Source: an uncultured Clostridia bacterium
GTDB taxonomy: Bacteria; Bacillota; Clostridia; Oscillospirales; Acutalibacteraceae
Direction of reading: 5' to 3'
DNA: 39,143 nucleotides
Assembly: GCA_947625785.1 (NCBI GenBank)
Contig: CANQPS010000019.1
Span: 1-39,143, forward strand
Shown here: piece after piece, positions 24,937-32,895 of the stretch
Layout of the letters: each line of letters begins with the position of its first letter
Position numbering within the stretch: the first letter of the stretch is position 1
The notes under the pieces: model-generated
The model's database searches: none
Seen by the model: the letters and a program-made list of their open reading frames with translations, nothing else
Told to the model about the DNA's origin: nothing
Program-made: the position numbers and the translations under genes

Positions 24937-27909
24937 TTAATGAGTATAATATTCAAATTCCTCGTTTGCAAGTCTTATGGTACAACCATCATCAAGTCTT
25001 ACAGGCTTTTCTGGGGCGATTGCTCTGCCATTAACAAAAGTTTTATTCGTCGATTTTAAATCCCTTATAAATACTTCGCCGTCTTTTACCAAAAATTCAG
25101 CGTGGGTTCTGCTAACCGCTTTATTATCCCTTACAATATAATCAGCATATCTAAAATCCTTGCCAATCATAAATACGGGCCTATCAAAGTATATTATTTC
25201 ACCTGTTGAAACTCTTAACAAATAAGGTTTGAACTTACCACCTGCTTTATACCCAGCACTAAATCTATTTATTGTATTGCCCCTTCCTTTTTTAAATTCC
25301 TCATAATTAGGTACAGTTGGCATTGTTATATCAGGTTCGAGTTCCTGCTTTTTAGGTAACCTACTACCACAATTCATACAGAAACTTGCACCTATATTAC
25401 CCACCGCACCACATCTTACACATACAGGAGGTTGTTCCTTAACTGGTTCAGCTTGCTTTTCTTCTGTTTCATCTTCGAGTATGAACTCAACACCGCAATT
25501 CTTACAAGAACGACTATCAAAATCATTTAATGTATTACAAATAGGGCACATTAATTGTTCTTTTGGTTGTTCTTCATCTTCAAGTATAAATTTAATACCA
25601 CAATTAATGCAAGAACGATTATTTGCATTATTAACAGTGTTGCAATTTGGACATAAAACCTGTTCCTCAACAACTGTTTCTTCAACTGCGACCTCTGAAT
25701 TTTCTTCTTGCTGTTCTTCAACATCTAAAATAGGCTCAATTACCTGTTCTTCTATATTTGGTTCTTCAACTGCAACCTCTGAATTTTCTTCTTGCTGTTC
25801 TTCAACCTCTAAAATAGGCTCTATTACCTGTTCTTCTATGTTTGGTTCTTCAACTGCAATCTCTGAAATTTCTTCCTGCTGTTCTTCAACCTCTGAAATA
25901 GGCTCTATTACTTGTTCTTCTATGTTTGGTTCTTCAACTGCAATCTCTGAAATTTCTTCTTGCTGTTCTTCAACCTCTGAAATAGGCTCAATTACCTGTT
26001 CTTCTATTATGTTTGGTTCTTCAACTGCAGCCTCTGAAATTTCTTCCTGCTGTTCTTCAACCTCTGAAATAGGCTCTATTACTTGTTCTTCTATTATGTT
26101 TGCTTCTTCAGCCGCAATCTCTGAAATTTCTTCCTGCTGTTCTTCAACCTCTGAAATAGGCTTAATTACTTGTTCTTCTATGTTTGGTTCTTCAGCCGCA
26201 ATCTCTGAAATTTCTTCCTGCTGTTCTTCAACCTCTGAAATAGGCTCTATTACTTGTTCTTCTATTATGTTTGGTTCTTCAACCGCAACCTCTGAAATTT
26301 CTTCTTGCTGTTCTTCAACCTCTGAAATAGGCTCTATTACTTGTTCCTCTATTATGTTTGGTTCTTCAACTGCAACCTCTGAAATTTCTTCTTGCTGTTC
26401 TTCAACCTCTGAAATAGGCTCAATTACCTGTTCTTCTATGTTTGGTTCTTCAACTGCAACCTCTGAAATTTCTTCTTGCTGTTCTTCAACCTCTGAAATA
26501 GGCTCAATTACCTGTTCTTCTATATTTGGTTCTTCAACTGCAATCTCTGAAATTTCTTCCGGTTGTTCTTCAATCTCTGAAATAGGCTCAATTACCTGTT
26601 CTTCTATTATGTTTGGTTCTTCAACTGCAATCTCTGAAACTTCTTCTTGCTGTTCTTCAACCTCTGAAATAGGCTCAATTACCTGTTCTTCTATGTTTGG
26701 TTCTTCAAACGCAACATCTGAAATTTCTTCCTGCTGTTCTTCAACCTCTAAAATAGGCTCTATTACTTGTTCCTCTATTATGTTTGGTTTTTCAACTGCA
26801 ACCTCTGAAATTTCTTCCGGTTGTTCCTCAATCTCTGAAATAGGCTCTATTACTTGTTCTTCTATGTTTGGTTCTTCAACTGCAATCTCTGAAACTTCTT
26901 CCGGTTGTTCTTCAATCTCTGAAATAGGCTCAATTACCTGTTCTTCTATGTTTGGTTCTTCAAACGCAACCTCTGAAACTTCTTCCGGTTGTTCCTCAAC
27001 CCCTGAAATAGGCTCAATTACTTGTTCTTCTATGTTTGGTTCTTCAACTGCAACTTCCGGAATTTTTTCGGTTTCAAGAGGCTTTGGAATTGGTTTTAAT
27101 AGTCTTGTTCCACATTCAACACAGAACTTATTGCCTTCTTTATATTCTGTACCACATTCAGGACATAATAATTTTGGTTTTTCAATTACTACTTCTTCAA
27201 TCTCCGGTTGTTCCTTTTCATCATCAAATATAAACTCAGCACCACAAAATTGACAAAATTTATTGGTAACAGGGTTAGCTTTATTACAATTACCACATAT
27301 TATTTCTTCAACTACATTATCTTCATATTCTATTTCTTCGTCAGGAATTTTATAATCATCAATCGAGAGTAAAAATGACTTAATACTATCAAAATCTATA
27401 GTTTTTGCTCTGCATATAAAATCTAAATATTTATTAACATAATCGGAAGGCTCATTATTACAAAACACAGCTGTATAAGCAACATTAATAAAAAAGTCTT
27501 TTCGCATAGGTGTATTATCATATCCGACAACAGGAAAATACAAAAATCTCATATCATTATCCCAAAACGGATCAAGATATATATATTTCGTATTTAATAC
27601 AATTTTAGAACTTTTTAAAAGTGCATTTTCATTATTCTTCATCTTGTCACACAAGGAAATCATTATTTTTATAAAATTCTCTTTATTTACAACACTTTTG
27701 AATATACTTTCTATCGGAATAAGTTTTGTCACATCATATGTAAGTATAGTACCTGTCTTTCTTTTTGAAACATCGGGAGCTATAAAAGTTTCTGTACCTA
27801 TATTATTATTAAGAAGACCAACTTCTCTGTAATTGATTTCTTGATCTGAACTTAATTCAGTAGTCAGTGTAGCATATCCACCACCGTAACTAATATTAAA
27901 ATTATTCAT
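24937..27909 (-). CDS. DUF6382-like, multi zinc-ribbon, FHA-domain protein with acidic repeats
   Basis: This protein has about 990 residues and no signal or membrane segment. Residues about 1-190 resemble the N-terminal domain (DUF6382) found with FHA domains in Firmicutes, with VGLLNNN, ILTYDVTKLIPIES and NTKYIYLDPFW. Five zinc ribbons follow: CGNC/CQFC, CPEC/CVEC, then, after 16 acidic repeats of 28-29 residues (EEPNIEEQVIEPISEVEEQQ), CPNC/CINC, CPIC/CKNC and CVRC/CMNC. The C-terminal FHA domain (about 895-985) has FMIGKDFRYADYIV, AVSRTHAEF and STNKTFVNGR, so it can bind phosphothreonine. ATG 27909 has GGAG 9 bases upstream; the longer frame starting TTG 27951 is not supported. No kinase or phosphatase lies nearby. 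A phospho-dependent scaffold is the likely general role; partners are unknown. Confidence 0.82.
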   Translation of the reverse strand: MNNFNISYGGGYATLTTELSSDQEINYREVGLLNNNIGTETFIAPDVSKRKTGTILTYDVTKLIPIESIFKSVVNKENFIKIMISLCDKMKNNENALLKSSKIVLNTKYIYLDPFWDNDMRFLYFPVVGYDNTPMRKDFFINVAYTAVFCNNEPSDYVNKYLDFICRAKTIDFDSIKSFLLSIDDYKIPDEEIEYEDNVVEEIICGNCNKANPVTNKFCQFCGAEFIFDDEKEQPEIEEVVIEKPKLLCPECGTEYKEGNKFCVECGTRLLKPIPKPLETEKIPEVAVEEPNIEEQVIEPISGVEEQPEEVSEVAFEEPNIEEQVIEPISEIEEQPEEVSEIAVEEPNIEEQVIEPISEIEEQPEEISEVAVEKPNIIEEQVIEPILEVEEQQEEISDVAFEEPNIEEQVIEPISEVEEQQEEVSEIAVEEPNIIEEQVIEPISEIEEQPEEISEIAVEEPNIEEQVIEPISEVEEQQEEISEVAVEEPNIEEQVIEPISEVEEQQEEISEVAVEEPNIIEEQVIEPISEVEEQQEEISEVAVEEPNIIEEQVIEPISEVEEQQEEISEIAAEEPNIEEQVIKPISEVEEQQEEISEIAAEEANIIEEQVIEPISEVEEQQEEISEAAVEEPNIIEEQVIEPISEVEEQQEEISEIAVEEPNIEEQVIEPISEVEEQQEEISEIAVEEPNIEEQVIEPILEVEEQQEENSEVAVEEPNIEEQVIEPILDVEEQQEENSEVAVEETVVEEQVLCPNCNTVNNANNRSCINCGIKFILEDEEQPKEQLMCPICNTLNDFDSRSCKNCGVEFILEDETEEKQAEPVKEQPPVCVRCGAVGNIGASFCMNCGSRLPKKQELEPDITMPTVPNYEEFKKGRGNTINRFSAGYKAGGKFKPYLLRVSTGEIIYFDRPVFMIGKDFRYADYIVRDNKAVSRTHAEFLVKDGEVFIRDLKSTNKTFVNGRAIAPEKPVRLDDGCTIRLANEEFEYYTH
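25680..27060 (-). repeat. Sixteen 84-87 bp tandem repeats in the FHA gene
   Basis: The unit encodes EEPNIEEQVIEPISEVEEQQ plus EEISEVAV, with an optional extra isoleucine. Sixteen copies are countable. Adjacent copies are nearly identical in DNA sequence, especially in the middle, which suggests recent expansion and possible length variation. On the opposite strand the same tract produces a long Ser/Cys-rich frame that is not a gene. Confidence 0.93.
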
Positions 27910-27976
27910 AATGTGCCACTCCATTTCGTAATAAGTATTAATACTATACAAATCTCCTATTTTACTTTATTGTATA

Positions 27977-28005
27977 TATTGTAAAATATTCATTTTAATT
28001 TGTCA
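27977..28005 (-). promoter_or_regulatory. Promoter of the FHA-protein gene
   Basis: TTGACA (28005-28000, minus strand) is 17 bases from TACAAT (27982-27977), about 68 bases upstream of ATG 27909. Between this and the tRNA-Leu promoter (28006-28211) I see only AT-rich sequence. Confidence 0.88.
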
Positions 28006-28211
28006 ATCATTTATATACATAAATTCATAAAATCTTCTAATTAATTACTATACTCAGTTAAATTCTTAACAAAATCTGTAATTTATATATTTTTATCTCT
28101 ATATTATACATAAAATGATTTTTCAATTTTTCTGAAATATTAGCCAATTGGTCACAGTTTTAGATTTATCAGTATAAACAAAATAATCTTAAAAATATTA
28201 ATAAAAACCCC

Positions 28212-28240
28212 TTGACAAATTTTTATGATTATGTTATTAT
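28212..28240 (+). promoter_or_regulatory. Promoter of tRNA-Leu
   Basis: TTGACA (28212-28217) is 17 bases from TATTAT (28235-28240), and the tRNA starts 16 bases downstream. Confidence 0.9.
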
Positions 28241-28255
28241 ACTCATTGTTAGTTC

Positions 28256-28339
28256 GCTGGTGTGGCGGAATAGGCAGACGCAAGGGACTTAAAATCCCTC
28301 GGTAGAAATATCGTACCGGTTCAAGTCCGGTCACCAGCA
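28256..28339 (+). tRNA. tRNA-Leu (TAA)
   Basis: This is an 84-base class II tRNA. Acceptor GCTGGTG pairs with CACCAGC, the anticodon region GGACTTAAAATCC gives TAA (Leu), a long variable arm (TCGGTAGAAATATCGTA) is present, and the T arm is CCGGTTCAAGTCCGG. No CCA is encoded. It has its own promoter and terminator. Confidence 0.95.
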
Positions 28340-28358
28340 TACTTTTGTATATTGTTTT

Positions 28359-28400
28359 ATTTCAGGTAATTGGGCTTTGTCCTTTTACCTGAAATTTTTT
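28359..28400 (+). terminator. Terminator after tRNA-Leu
   Basis: ATTTCAGGTAA (28359-28369) pairs with TTACCTGAAAT (28385-28395), followed by a T-run (TTTTTT counting the last base of the stem). It starts 20 bases past the tRNA end. Confidence 0.9.
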
Positions 28401-28526
28401 ATACAATTACAAAAATATCAAAAGGCATAACAAAAATATATTCAACATAATTGATTTATGTTAAATTATTTATTTTAATTTAATAATTGATTATACCACT
28501 ATTTCTTAAAAAATCTTAATTTATTT

Positions 28527-28540
28527 TGAACATATGTTTG
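28527..28540. promoter_or_regulatory. LexA (SOS) box in the lexA promoter
   Basis: TGAACATATGTTTG matches the Gram-positive SOS box CGAAC-N4-GTTCG at most positions, with intact GAAC and GTT. It overlaps the -35 element of the lexA promoter, as expected for autoregulation by LexA. Confidence 0.88.
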
Positions 28541-28566
28541 AAATTTTATAAATTTTATGATATAAT
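28538..28566 (+). promoter_or_regulatory. lexA promoter
   Basis: TTGAAA (28538-28543) is 17 bases from a perfect TATAAT (28561-28566), about 60 bases before the lexA ATG. The -35 overlaps the LexA box, so repressor binding would block RNA polymerase. Confidence 0.9.
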
Positions 28567-28626
28567 AAATCAAAGGTATAAACAAATATATAGATTTATT
28601 ATTGCTTAATTCAGAAAGGTGAGTTT

Positions 28627-29214
28627 ATGAAAAAACTAAGTAAAAGCCAAGAAAAGATTTTACATTATATTAAAGAGTGTGCTAAGATAGGTGTTCCGCC
28701 TTCGGTTCGTGAAATTTGCAACGCAACCGGTTTAAAGTCAACTTCTACGGTACATTCACATTTAAGAACACTTGAAGAATTGGGATATATTTCAAGAGGT
28801 GTAGGACGCAATCGTTCTATTACGATAAACGGTATCGAAAAAACTGTTGCTATTCCTGTACTCGGTAGAGTTACAGCGGGCGTTCCTATACTTGCGATAG
28901 AAGATGTTGAAAGTTATATTCCACTATATGAAAGTTATGTAAAAGACAGAGAGTTATTTGCGTTAAATGTAGTTGGCGAAAGTATGAAAAATGCGGGTAT
29001 TTTGAATGGTGATATAATTATATGTCAAAAAACACCTATTGCAGAAGATGGCGACATAGTTGTAGCTCTTATGGGTGATGAAGCTACTGTTAAAAGATTT
29101 TTTAAAGAGGGCAGCTATGTTCGTCTGCAACCTGAAAATCCTGATTTCGAGCCTATAATAACTAATGATTTAACTATTCTTGGAAAAGTAATCTCACTTA
29201 TGAGAAATTATTGA
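28627..29214 (+). CDS. lexA: SOS repressor LexA
   Basis: This 195-residue repressor has an N-terminal winged-helix DNA-binding domain (about 1-65, with PSVREICNATGLKSTSTVHS), the self-cleavage site Ala84-Gly85 in GRVTAGVP, the catalytic Ser119 in GESM and Lys156 in ATVKRF. It represses SOS genes until RecA-stimulated self-cleavage after DNA damage. The ribosome binding site GAAAGGTGAG lies before the ATG. It is autoregulated through the box at 28527-28540 and is monocistronic. Confidence 0.98.
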   Translation: MKKLSKSQEKILHYIKECAKIGVPPSVREICNATGLKSTSTVHSHLRTLEELGYISRGVGRNRSITINGIEKTVAIPVLGRVTAGVPILAIEDVESYIPLYESYVKDRELFALNVVGESMKNAGILNGDIIICQKTPIAEDGDIVVALMGDEATVKRFFKEGSYVRLQPENPDFEPIITNDLTILGKVISLMRNY

Positions 29215-29225
29215 TTTAGAAATTA

Positions 29226-29261
29226 AAAAACCACATTGATAAATAATTCAATGTGGTTTTT
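29226..29261 (+). terminator. Terminator after lexA
   Basis: A perfect 14-bp stem (29226-29239 with 29248-29261) begins 11 bases past the lexA stop, and its 3' arm ends in TTTTT. Confidence 0.92.
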
Positions 29262-29351
29262 AATCGCTTAGCAATTGAAAAGATTATAGTATATACGAAA
29301 TTATAATACCTCATTCCAAATTTTGAAAATTTGGGAATAAAGGTTTATGGG

Positions 29352-29393
29352 AAAAGACTTATCTTAATAATTCAGATAGATTAAGTCTTTTTG
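29352..29393 (+). terminator. Terminator-like hairpin upstream of the AraC-type gene
   Basis: AAAAGACTTA (29352-29361) pairs with TAAGTCTTTT (29382-29391), followed by T and then GG. An imperfect palindrome of ATTCCAAATTTT and AAAATTTGGGAAT lies just before it at 29313-29338. No gene precedes the hairpin after the lexA terminator, so it may be a remnant or part of a leader of the AraC-type gene. Confidence 0.4.
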
Positions 29394-29458
29394 GTTATTT
29401 GTCCATATTTATCAAGAAAGAAAAATGATATCGTGCTATCATAAATTAGGGGTGCAAA

Positions 29459-30133
29459 ATGAATGATATAAAAGCGGTAGTTATGGCACAAGAATACATT
29501 AAAGTACATCACAATGACAATGCGTTCTGCCTTGAAATGTTGTGTAATGCAATAGGATATTCCCGCCGTCAACTTGACAGATTATTTCAAAAGCATATGA
29601 AAACCACTCTTTGCGAATACATAAATGCTGTTGTATTAAGTGAGAGTGCAGAAAAACTACTCAACAACAATAACTCTGTCATTGATGTTGCCTTCGACAG
29701 TCACTATCAATCCCACGAGGGCTACACAAGATCGTTTATGAAGCGTTTTTCTGTCACGCCAAAAGAGTACCGAAAGAGCCAAATCGCTATTCCAATATTC
29801 ACTCAACACCCCGCTAATCACTATCATATTTTGAAAGAGGGACAAATAATGGATACTACAACAATTTGTACGGTTACACCAGTCAACAGACCAAAAAGAA
29901 AATTAATCTATCTTACATCAAAGTCGGCAACCGACTACCTTTCTTATTGCGAAGAAGTTGGTTGCGACTGGGAAGGACTGCTTAATAGCATACACGAAAA
30001 GTTTGATACAGCAGCATTGATTGATTTACCTGTTACTCTGCAAGAAAATGCTATCAGCAAAATCGCAGCAGGAGTTGAAGTACTACCTATCGACTACGAA
30101 AAACCTCGCCTTGCGGGATTACATACATTTTAG
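29459..30133 (+). CDS. AraC-type regulator, apparently C-terminally shortened
   Basis: This 224-residue protein has a complete AraC/XylS helix-turn-helix region (about 1-108) with YSRRQLDRLFQKHMKTTLCEY and FDSHYQSHEGYTRSFMKRF and the family's PKEYRKS end. A partial effector-like region follows (about 125-224). Proteins with this layout usually continue into a complete GyrI-like ligand-binding domain of about 290-300 residues in total. Here the frame stops after DYEKPRLAGLHTF, followed by a hairpin at 30147-30170 and the convergent DUF4097 gene. It may be a truncated gene whose DNA-binding part is intact. The ATG has AGGGGT 5 bases upstream. Base composition is GC-richer than lexA. Confidence 0.75.
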   Translation: MNDIKAVVMAQEYIKVHHNDNAFCLEMLCNAIGYSRRQLDRLFQKHMKTTLCEYINAVVLSESAEKLLNNNNSVIDVAFDSHYQSHEGYTRSFMKRFSVTPKEYRKSQIAIPIFTQHPANHYHILKEGQIMDTTTICTVTPVNRPKRKLIYLTSKSATDYLSYCEEVGCDWEGLLNSIHEKFDTAALIDLPVTLQENAISKIAAGVEVLPIDYEKPRLAGLHTF

Positions 30134-30146
30134 ACAGAGAAACACC

Positions 30147-30170
30147 CTGCAAGATTTTGAAGTCTTGCAG
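30147..30170. terminator. Hairpin between convergent AraC-type and DUF4097 genes
   Basis: CTGCAAGA (30147-30154) pairs with TCTTGCAG (30163-30170). There is no T-run on either side, so it would be a weak terminator at best. Its position between two convergent stop codons is the main support. Confidence 0.4.
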
Positions 30171-30187
30171 AGTACTTCATTTCATCT

Positions 30188-31147
30188 TCAGTCTATTTTT
30201 ATTTTAATATCGCCCGTATCCGTAATAATCTCACATCTGCCGCCGTCTGTCGTTTTGGGAACGTCTATGTGCCCCGTATCGGTTTGTGCAAGAAACACCT
30301 TATCGGTAAGCAAACTGCCTGTAACATCGCCTGTATCCGTTTTGACGATAATTTCAGCAGCATCCGAGCCGTCAAACTTCACATTGCCCGTACTTCTCCT
30401 GATAGAAAACTTTTCTTCGGCTATCACATTCTCTATGGAAATATCTCCCGTACTTCCGCTTGAGATAACGTTTTTGCACCGGATATCGGACAGATATGTT
30501 TTTCCTGTTGATACACCAACTGTCACATCTCCCTTGCAAGTCACGCCTGAAACAGTTACCTTGCCTGTGGTAACTTTAAGGTCCAGCGAACCGGCGGAGA
30601 CATTCTCTACACGAATCGCTCCCGTGCTTGTTTTTATTTTGAGCATCTCGGAAGCAGAGCCGCAAAAATTAACGTCCCCTGTACTTAAAGAAATATCAAC
30701 ATTTTTGAACATAAACGCATTCGGTGTTTCGATATCTCCGGTATGTTCCTCAATGAAAAGGGAAGTGTAATCTGTTTTTGGAAGATAAACCGTTATCTTT
30801 GAAGAATCAAAGCTGAGTCCGATATAGTAGTACCAAGATTTTGGATTTGTGTCGACAACGAGCGTATTATTTTCGACGGCGACGGAATGCTTTGCGTTTT
30901 CACCTTCATAGCACTCCACTCTGCACTTGCCGTCATCAGAAAGGGCAAAAACAATATCTGCGGTATCGGTATTGATAGAGATACTGTCAAATGCTTCGCT
31001 AACCTCGTAAGTGTTTGTTTCGTATTTCGTCGTTGATAGCTTGGTAAAATCCCATCCAAGCACGGTCATCACGCCTGCAAAGAGGACGCATCCGATAAGC
31101 ACAAGAAAAGCCGCTGTAATAAGCCATGCTTTCGTTGTTTTTTTCAT
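30188..31147 (-). CDS. DUF4097 family beta-repeat membrane protein
   Basis: This 319-residue protein has an N-terminal transmembrane helix (about 8-30, AWLITAAFLVLIGCVLFAG) and an outer region of short repeats around T/STGD or DTGD (for example SLSTGDVNFCG, SSGSTGDISIEN, IIVKTDTGDVTGS). This is the beta-helix pattern of DUF4097 proteins, which take part in envelope-stress modules. ATG 31147 overlaps the DUF1700 stop as TAATG and has AGGAGG 7 bases upstream; a longer frame reaching 31465 lies inside DUF1700 and is spurious. It is the last gene of a padR-DUF1700-DUF4097 cassette, GC-richer than the window average. Confidence 0.88.
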   Translation of the reverse strand: MKKTTKAWLITAAFLVLIGCVLFAGVMTVLGWDFTKLSTTKYETNTYEVSEAFDSISINTDTADIVFALSDDGKCRVECYEGENAKHSVAVENNTLVVDTNPKSWYYYIGLSFDSSKITVYLPKTDYTSLFIEEHTGDIETPNAFMFKNVDISLSTGDVNFCGSASEMLKIKTSTGAIRVENVSAGSLDLKVTTGKVTVSGVTCKGDVTVGVSTGKTYLSDIRCKNVISSGSTGDISIENVIAEEKFSIRRSTGNVKFDGSDAAEIIVKTDTGDVTGSLLTDKVFLAQTDTGHIDVPKTTDGGRCEIITDTGDIKIKID

Positions 31148-31746
31148 TACGCTTCCTCCTTTTTCATAAAGCAATTCTTGATTCCTATTGCCATTTTCTT
31201 TGTGAGTATCAAGATACCTTTTGTTGCTGCCTTGCATCCATAGAACATAAAGATAGAAAGACCGGTGCAAACAATTCCTGCGGCAAGCATTGCCATACCG
31301 GAAGCAACGTTGCCGCCTATGGCAAAAATGATACACGACAGTACACCGCCAATAGAACCAGCGGCAAGCGAAACAAAAACTGCCCACAAGGAAACAATCA
31401 CAGCCCAAATAGAAATATAAATCGAGAGTACGACTGCGAATGCGGCAATTACTAAGGAAAGCCATATGGGAGAGCCGAGAGTCAAAAGCACGATTTCACC
31501 TGCACTTAGCCGTCTTTTGGATTTTATTCTTTCCTTTGCGATTTTCGCAAGGGGTGTTTCCGCTACTACCTGTGTAACGATTTCATCGACTGTGCCTACT
31601 GCTGAAACTGCTTCTTCCTCAGCCAGACCTTCTTCCATCTGATCGTCAATCATTTCGCTGTAAAACGCTAAACGTTCCTCAATATCCTCCTGCGGCAATC
31701 CGGACAAACCTTTACGCAGCCGGGTAAGAAACTCTTGTTTACTCAT
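31147..31746 (-). CDS. DUF1700 family membrane protein
   Basis: This 199-residue protein has the family's N-terminal cytoplasmic helical part (MSKQEFLTRLRKGLSGLPQE, then EERLAFYSEMIDDQMEEGL) followed by three to four transmembrane helices (about 85-180). DUF1700 proteins are typically encoded between a PadR regulator and a DUF4097 protein, as here. They are thought to act in sensing or resisting envelope perturbation. It overlaps padR by 8 bases, and its start lies inside the padR end. Confidence 0.9.
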   Translation of the reverse strand: MSKQEFLTRLRKGLSGLPQEDIEERLAFYSEMIDDQMEEGLAEEEAVSAVGTVDEIVTQVVAETPLAKIAKERIKSKRRLSAGEIVLLTLGSPIWLSLVIAAFAVVLSIYISIWAVIVSLWAVFVSLAAGSIGGVLSCIIFAIGGNVASGMAMLAAGIVCTGLSIFMFYGCKAATKGILILTKKMAIGIKNCFMKKEEA

Positions 31747-32056
31747 TGCCGTCCTCCTTCGTTACAAATCGATAGATCGATAAGATTTCTTTCCACTCGA
31801 CCTTGAAATCTTCAATGCGTTTAAGCCCCTCGTCGGTAATATGGTAATATTTCCGAAGTCTGCCGCCATGTTCTGCGGTGCGAACGGTCAGCATTTTAGC
31901 TGTTTCCAAGCGTTTCAGAATGGTATATAAGGTCGATTCGGAAAGTTCAATATACGGTTTCATATCCTTTATGATCTTATACCCGTATGAATCTTCGCTT
32001 TTGATCGCCGCTAAAACGCAGACGTCTAAGAGGCCTCGTTTCAACTGAATGTCCAT
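31739..32056 (-). CDS. PadR family transcriptional regulator
   Basis: This 105-residue winged-helix repressor shows LKRGLLDVCVLAAIKSEDSY, SESTLYTILKRLETAKMLTV and GGRLRKYYHITDEGLKRIE, the PadR signature including the beta-wing. ATG 32056 has AGGAGG 7 bases upstream. It heads the cassette and probably represses its own promoter (32081-32109), where an imperfect inverted repeat (ATACT and AGTGT) spans the -10. Confidence 0.93.
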   Translation of the reverse strand: MDIQLKRGLLDVCVLAAIKSEDSYGYKIIKDMKPYIELSESTLYTILKRLETAKMLTVRTAEHGGRLRKYYHITDEGLKRIEDFKVEWKEILSIYRFVTKEDGNE

Positions 32057-32080
32057 ACTATGCCTCCTTTTACACTATAT

Positions 32081-32109
32081 ATCATATCACGAAGTATTGG
32101 CTTTGTCAA
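32081..32109 (-). promoter_or_regulatory. Promoter and possible operator of the padR cassette
   Basis: TTGACA (32109-32104, minus strand) is 17 bases from TATGAT (32086-32081), 25 bases before the padR start. ATACT in the spacer and AGTGT just past the -10 form an imperfect inverted repeat typical of PadR-type operators; the operator assignment is inference. Confidence 0.82.
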
Positions 32110-32463
32110 TAGATTTCGTAAAAATGTCAAGAAAATAGCAGTAGTAATATTGGTTCCCTTTTACCATATAAATGTACTTGTCCATTTTGAAATCCTCCAT
32201 TATAATATATTCACACATATGCCACAGTTTCTCGATTGCCACACGCTGTTATAGCTTGTTACCAGATTTGGCTTCCCTTGTTTTTGCCCTTATAATGGAC
32301 AAGGGCAAGGGTAAACCTGTGTGAAATCGTATAAAGAGATAAGGTGGACACATTGCGATAAATCCTTTATTTTCAAGCATTTCGGAGGATTTTATTAACG
32401 CCCTATGATGGGCGATAACCAAATGATTACAAAAAAGAATAATATTTAAACTTCCATAACAAA
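32110..32463. other. Intergenic region without a supported gene
   Basis: This 350-base stretch has mixed composition, GC-richer around 32230-32330. It holds several broken reading frames but no frame with a credible start, ribosome binding site and family match. A minus-strand frame from 32494 to 32249 starts inside a terminator hairpin and is rejected. CCCTTATAATGGACAAGGGC contains an imperfect CCCTT/AAGGG repeat near 32287-32307. The stretch could be debris at the edge of the padR cassette. Confidence 0.5.
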
Positions 32464-32494
32464 ATGACAGCTGCTTATTAAAAGCAGCTGTCAT
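32464..32494. terminator. Terminator downstream of the small membrane protein gene
   Basis: A perfect 13-bp stem (ATGACAGCTGCTT at 32464-32476 with its complement at 32482-32494) lies 15 bases past the stop codon at 32510. The minus-strand tail is TTTTG; the plus-strand tail is richer in T. It serves the minus-strand gene and is probably bidirectional. Confidence 0.85.
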
Positions 32495-32509
32495 ATTTAT
32501 TTTTTATTA

Positions 32510-32866
32510 TTAACCTGCCAAAGATGGATTATAAACAATAGGTACATTCTTTCTTGAATGTTTTATTTCCTGTTCGTTCATTACAACAATAGAGGCTTTC
32601 CCTCTCCTTCTTGCCAAAGTTTCTTCAATATAGGCATTATAGTCATCTTTTAGCTGCATTTTGGATAATACAACCAATACAAATGGTACTACTGTACGGA
32701 TTATCATTGTAGACATTGTAACGGCACTTACACAAAATACGCTTGTAAAACCTACAATAAACATCATAGCTGTACATAAAGCACCCTTTTTTGAATGTAT
32801 GCGATACCTAATCAATAATACAACCGTTGAAATCAGTGTAAATATACCTACTAAAATATTAATCAT
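32510..32866 (-). CDS. Small multi-pass membrane protein, unknown; possible SOS target
   Basis: This 118-residue protein has three hydrophobic segments (about 3-20, 28-50 and 51-70: INILVGIFTLISTVVLLI, ALCTAMMFIVGFTSVFCV, IIRTVVPFVLVVL). A charged cytoplasmic tail of about 45 residues follows (QLKDDYNAYIEETLARRRGK and beyond). I chose ATG 32866 because AAAGGAG lies about 10 bases upstream; an earlier in-frame TTG at 32890 would precede that site. The promoter has TATAAT at 32922-32917, and a near-match to a LexA box lies between the -10 and the start codon. I do not recognise the family. Confidence 0.65.
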   Translation of the reverse strand: MINILVGIFTLISTVVLLIRYRIHSKKGALCTAMMFIVGFTSVFCVSAVTMSTMIIRTVVPFVLVVLSKMQLKDDYNAYIEETLARRRGKASIVVMNEQEIKHSRKNVPIVYNPSLAG

Positions 32867-32895
32867 TTCAATTACTCTCCTTTTCGACAATATAT

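Noticed and set aside
25680-27060. The regularly spaced repeats considered as a CRISPR array
   Set aside because: The units are contiguous coding repeats without unique spacers, in frame within a zinc-ribbon/FHA protein.
25481-27253. A 590-codon plus-strand frame rich in Ser, Cys and Thr
   Set aside because: It is the exact antisense of the acidic repeat tract of the FHA gene. The frame stays open because the repeat unit length is a multiple of three; there is no start context or family match.
31148-31465. A 106-codon N-terminal extension of the DUF4097 gene
   Set aside because: It is an out-of-frame reading of DUF1700. AGGAGG before ATG 31147 and the TAATG junction fix the true start.
32249-32494. 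An 81-codon minus-strand frame in the gap next to the padR cassette
   Set aside because: Its start codon is in the terminator stem of the neighbouring gene. The sequence looks like decayed intergenic DNA, not a gene.
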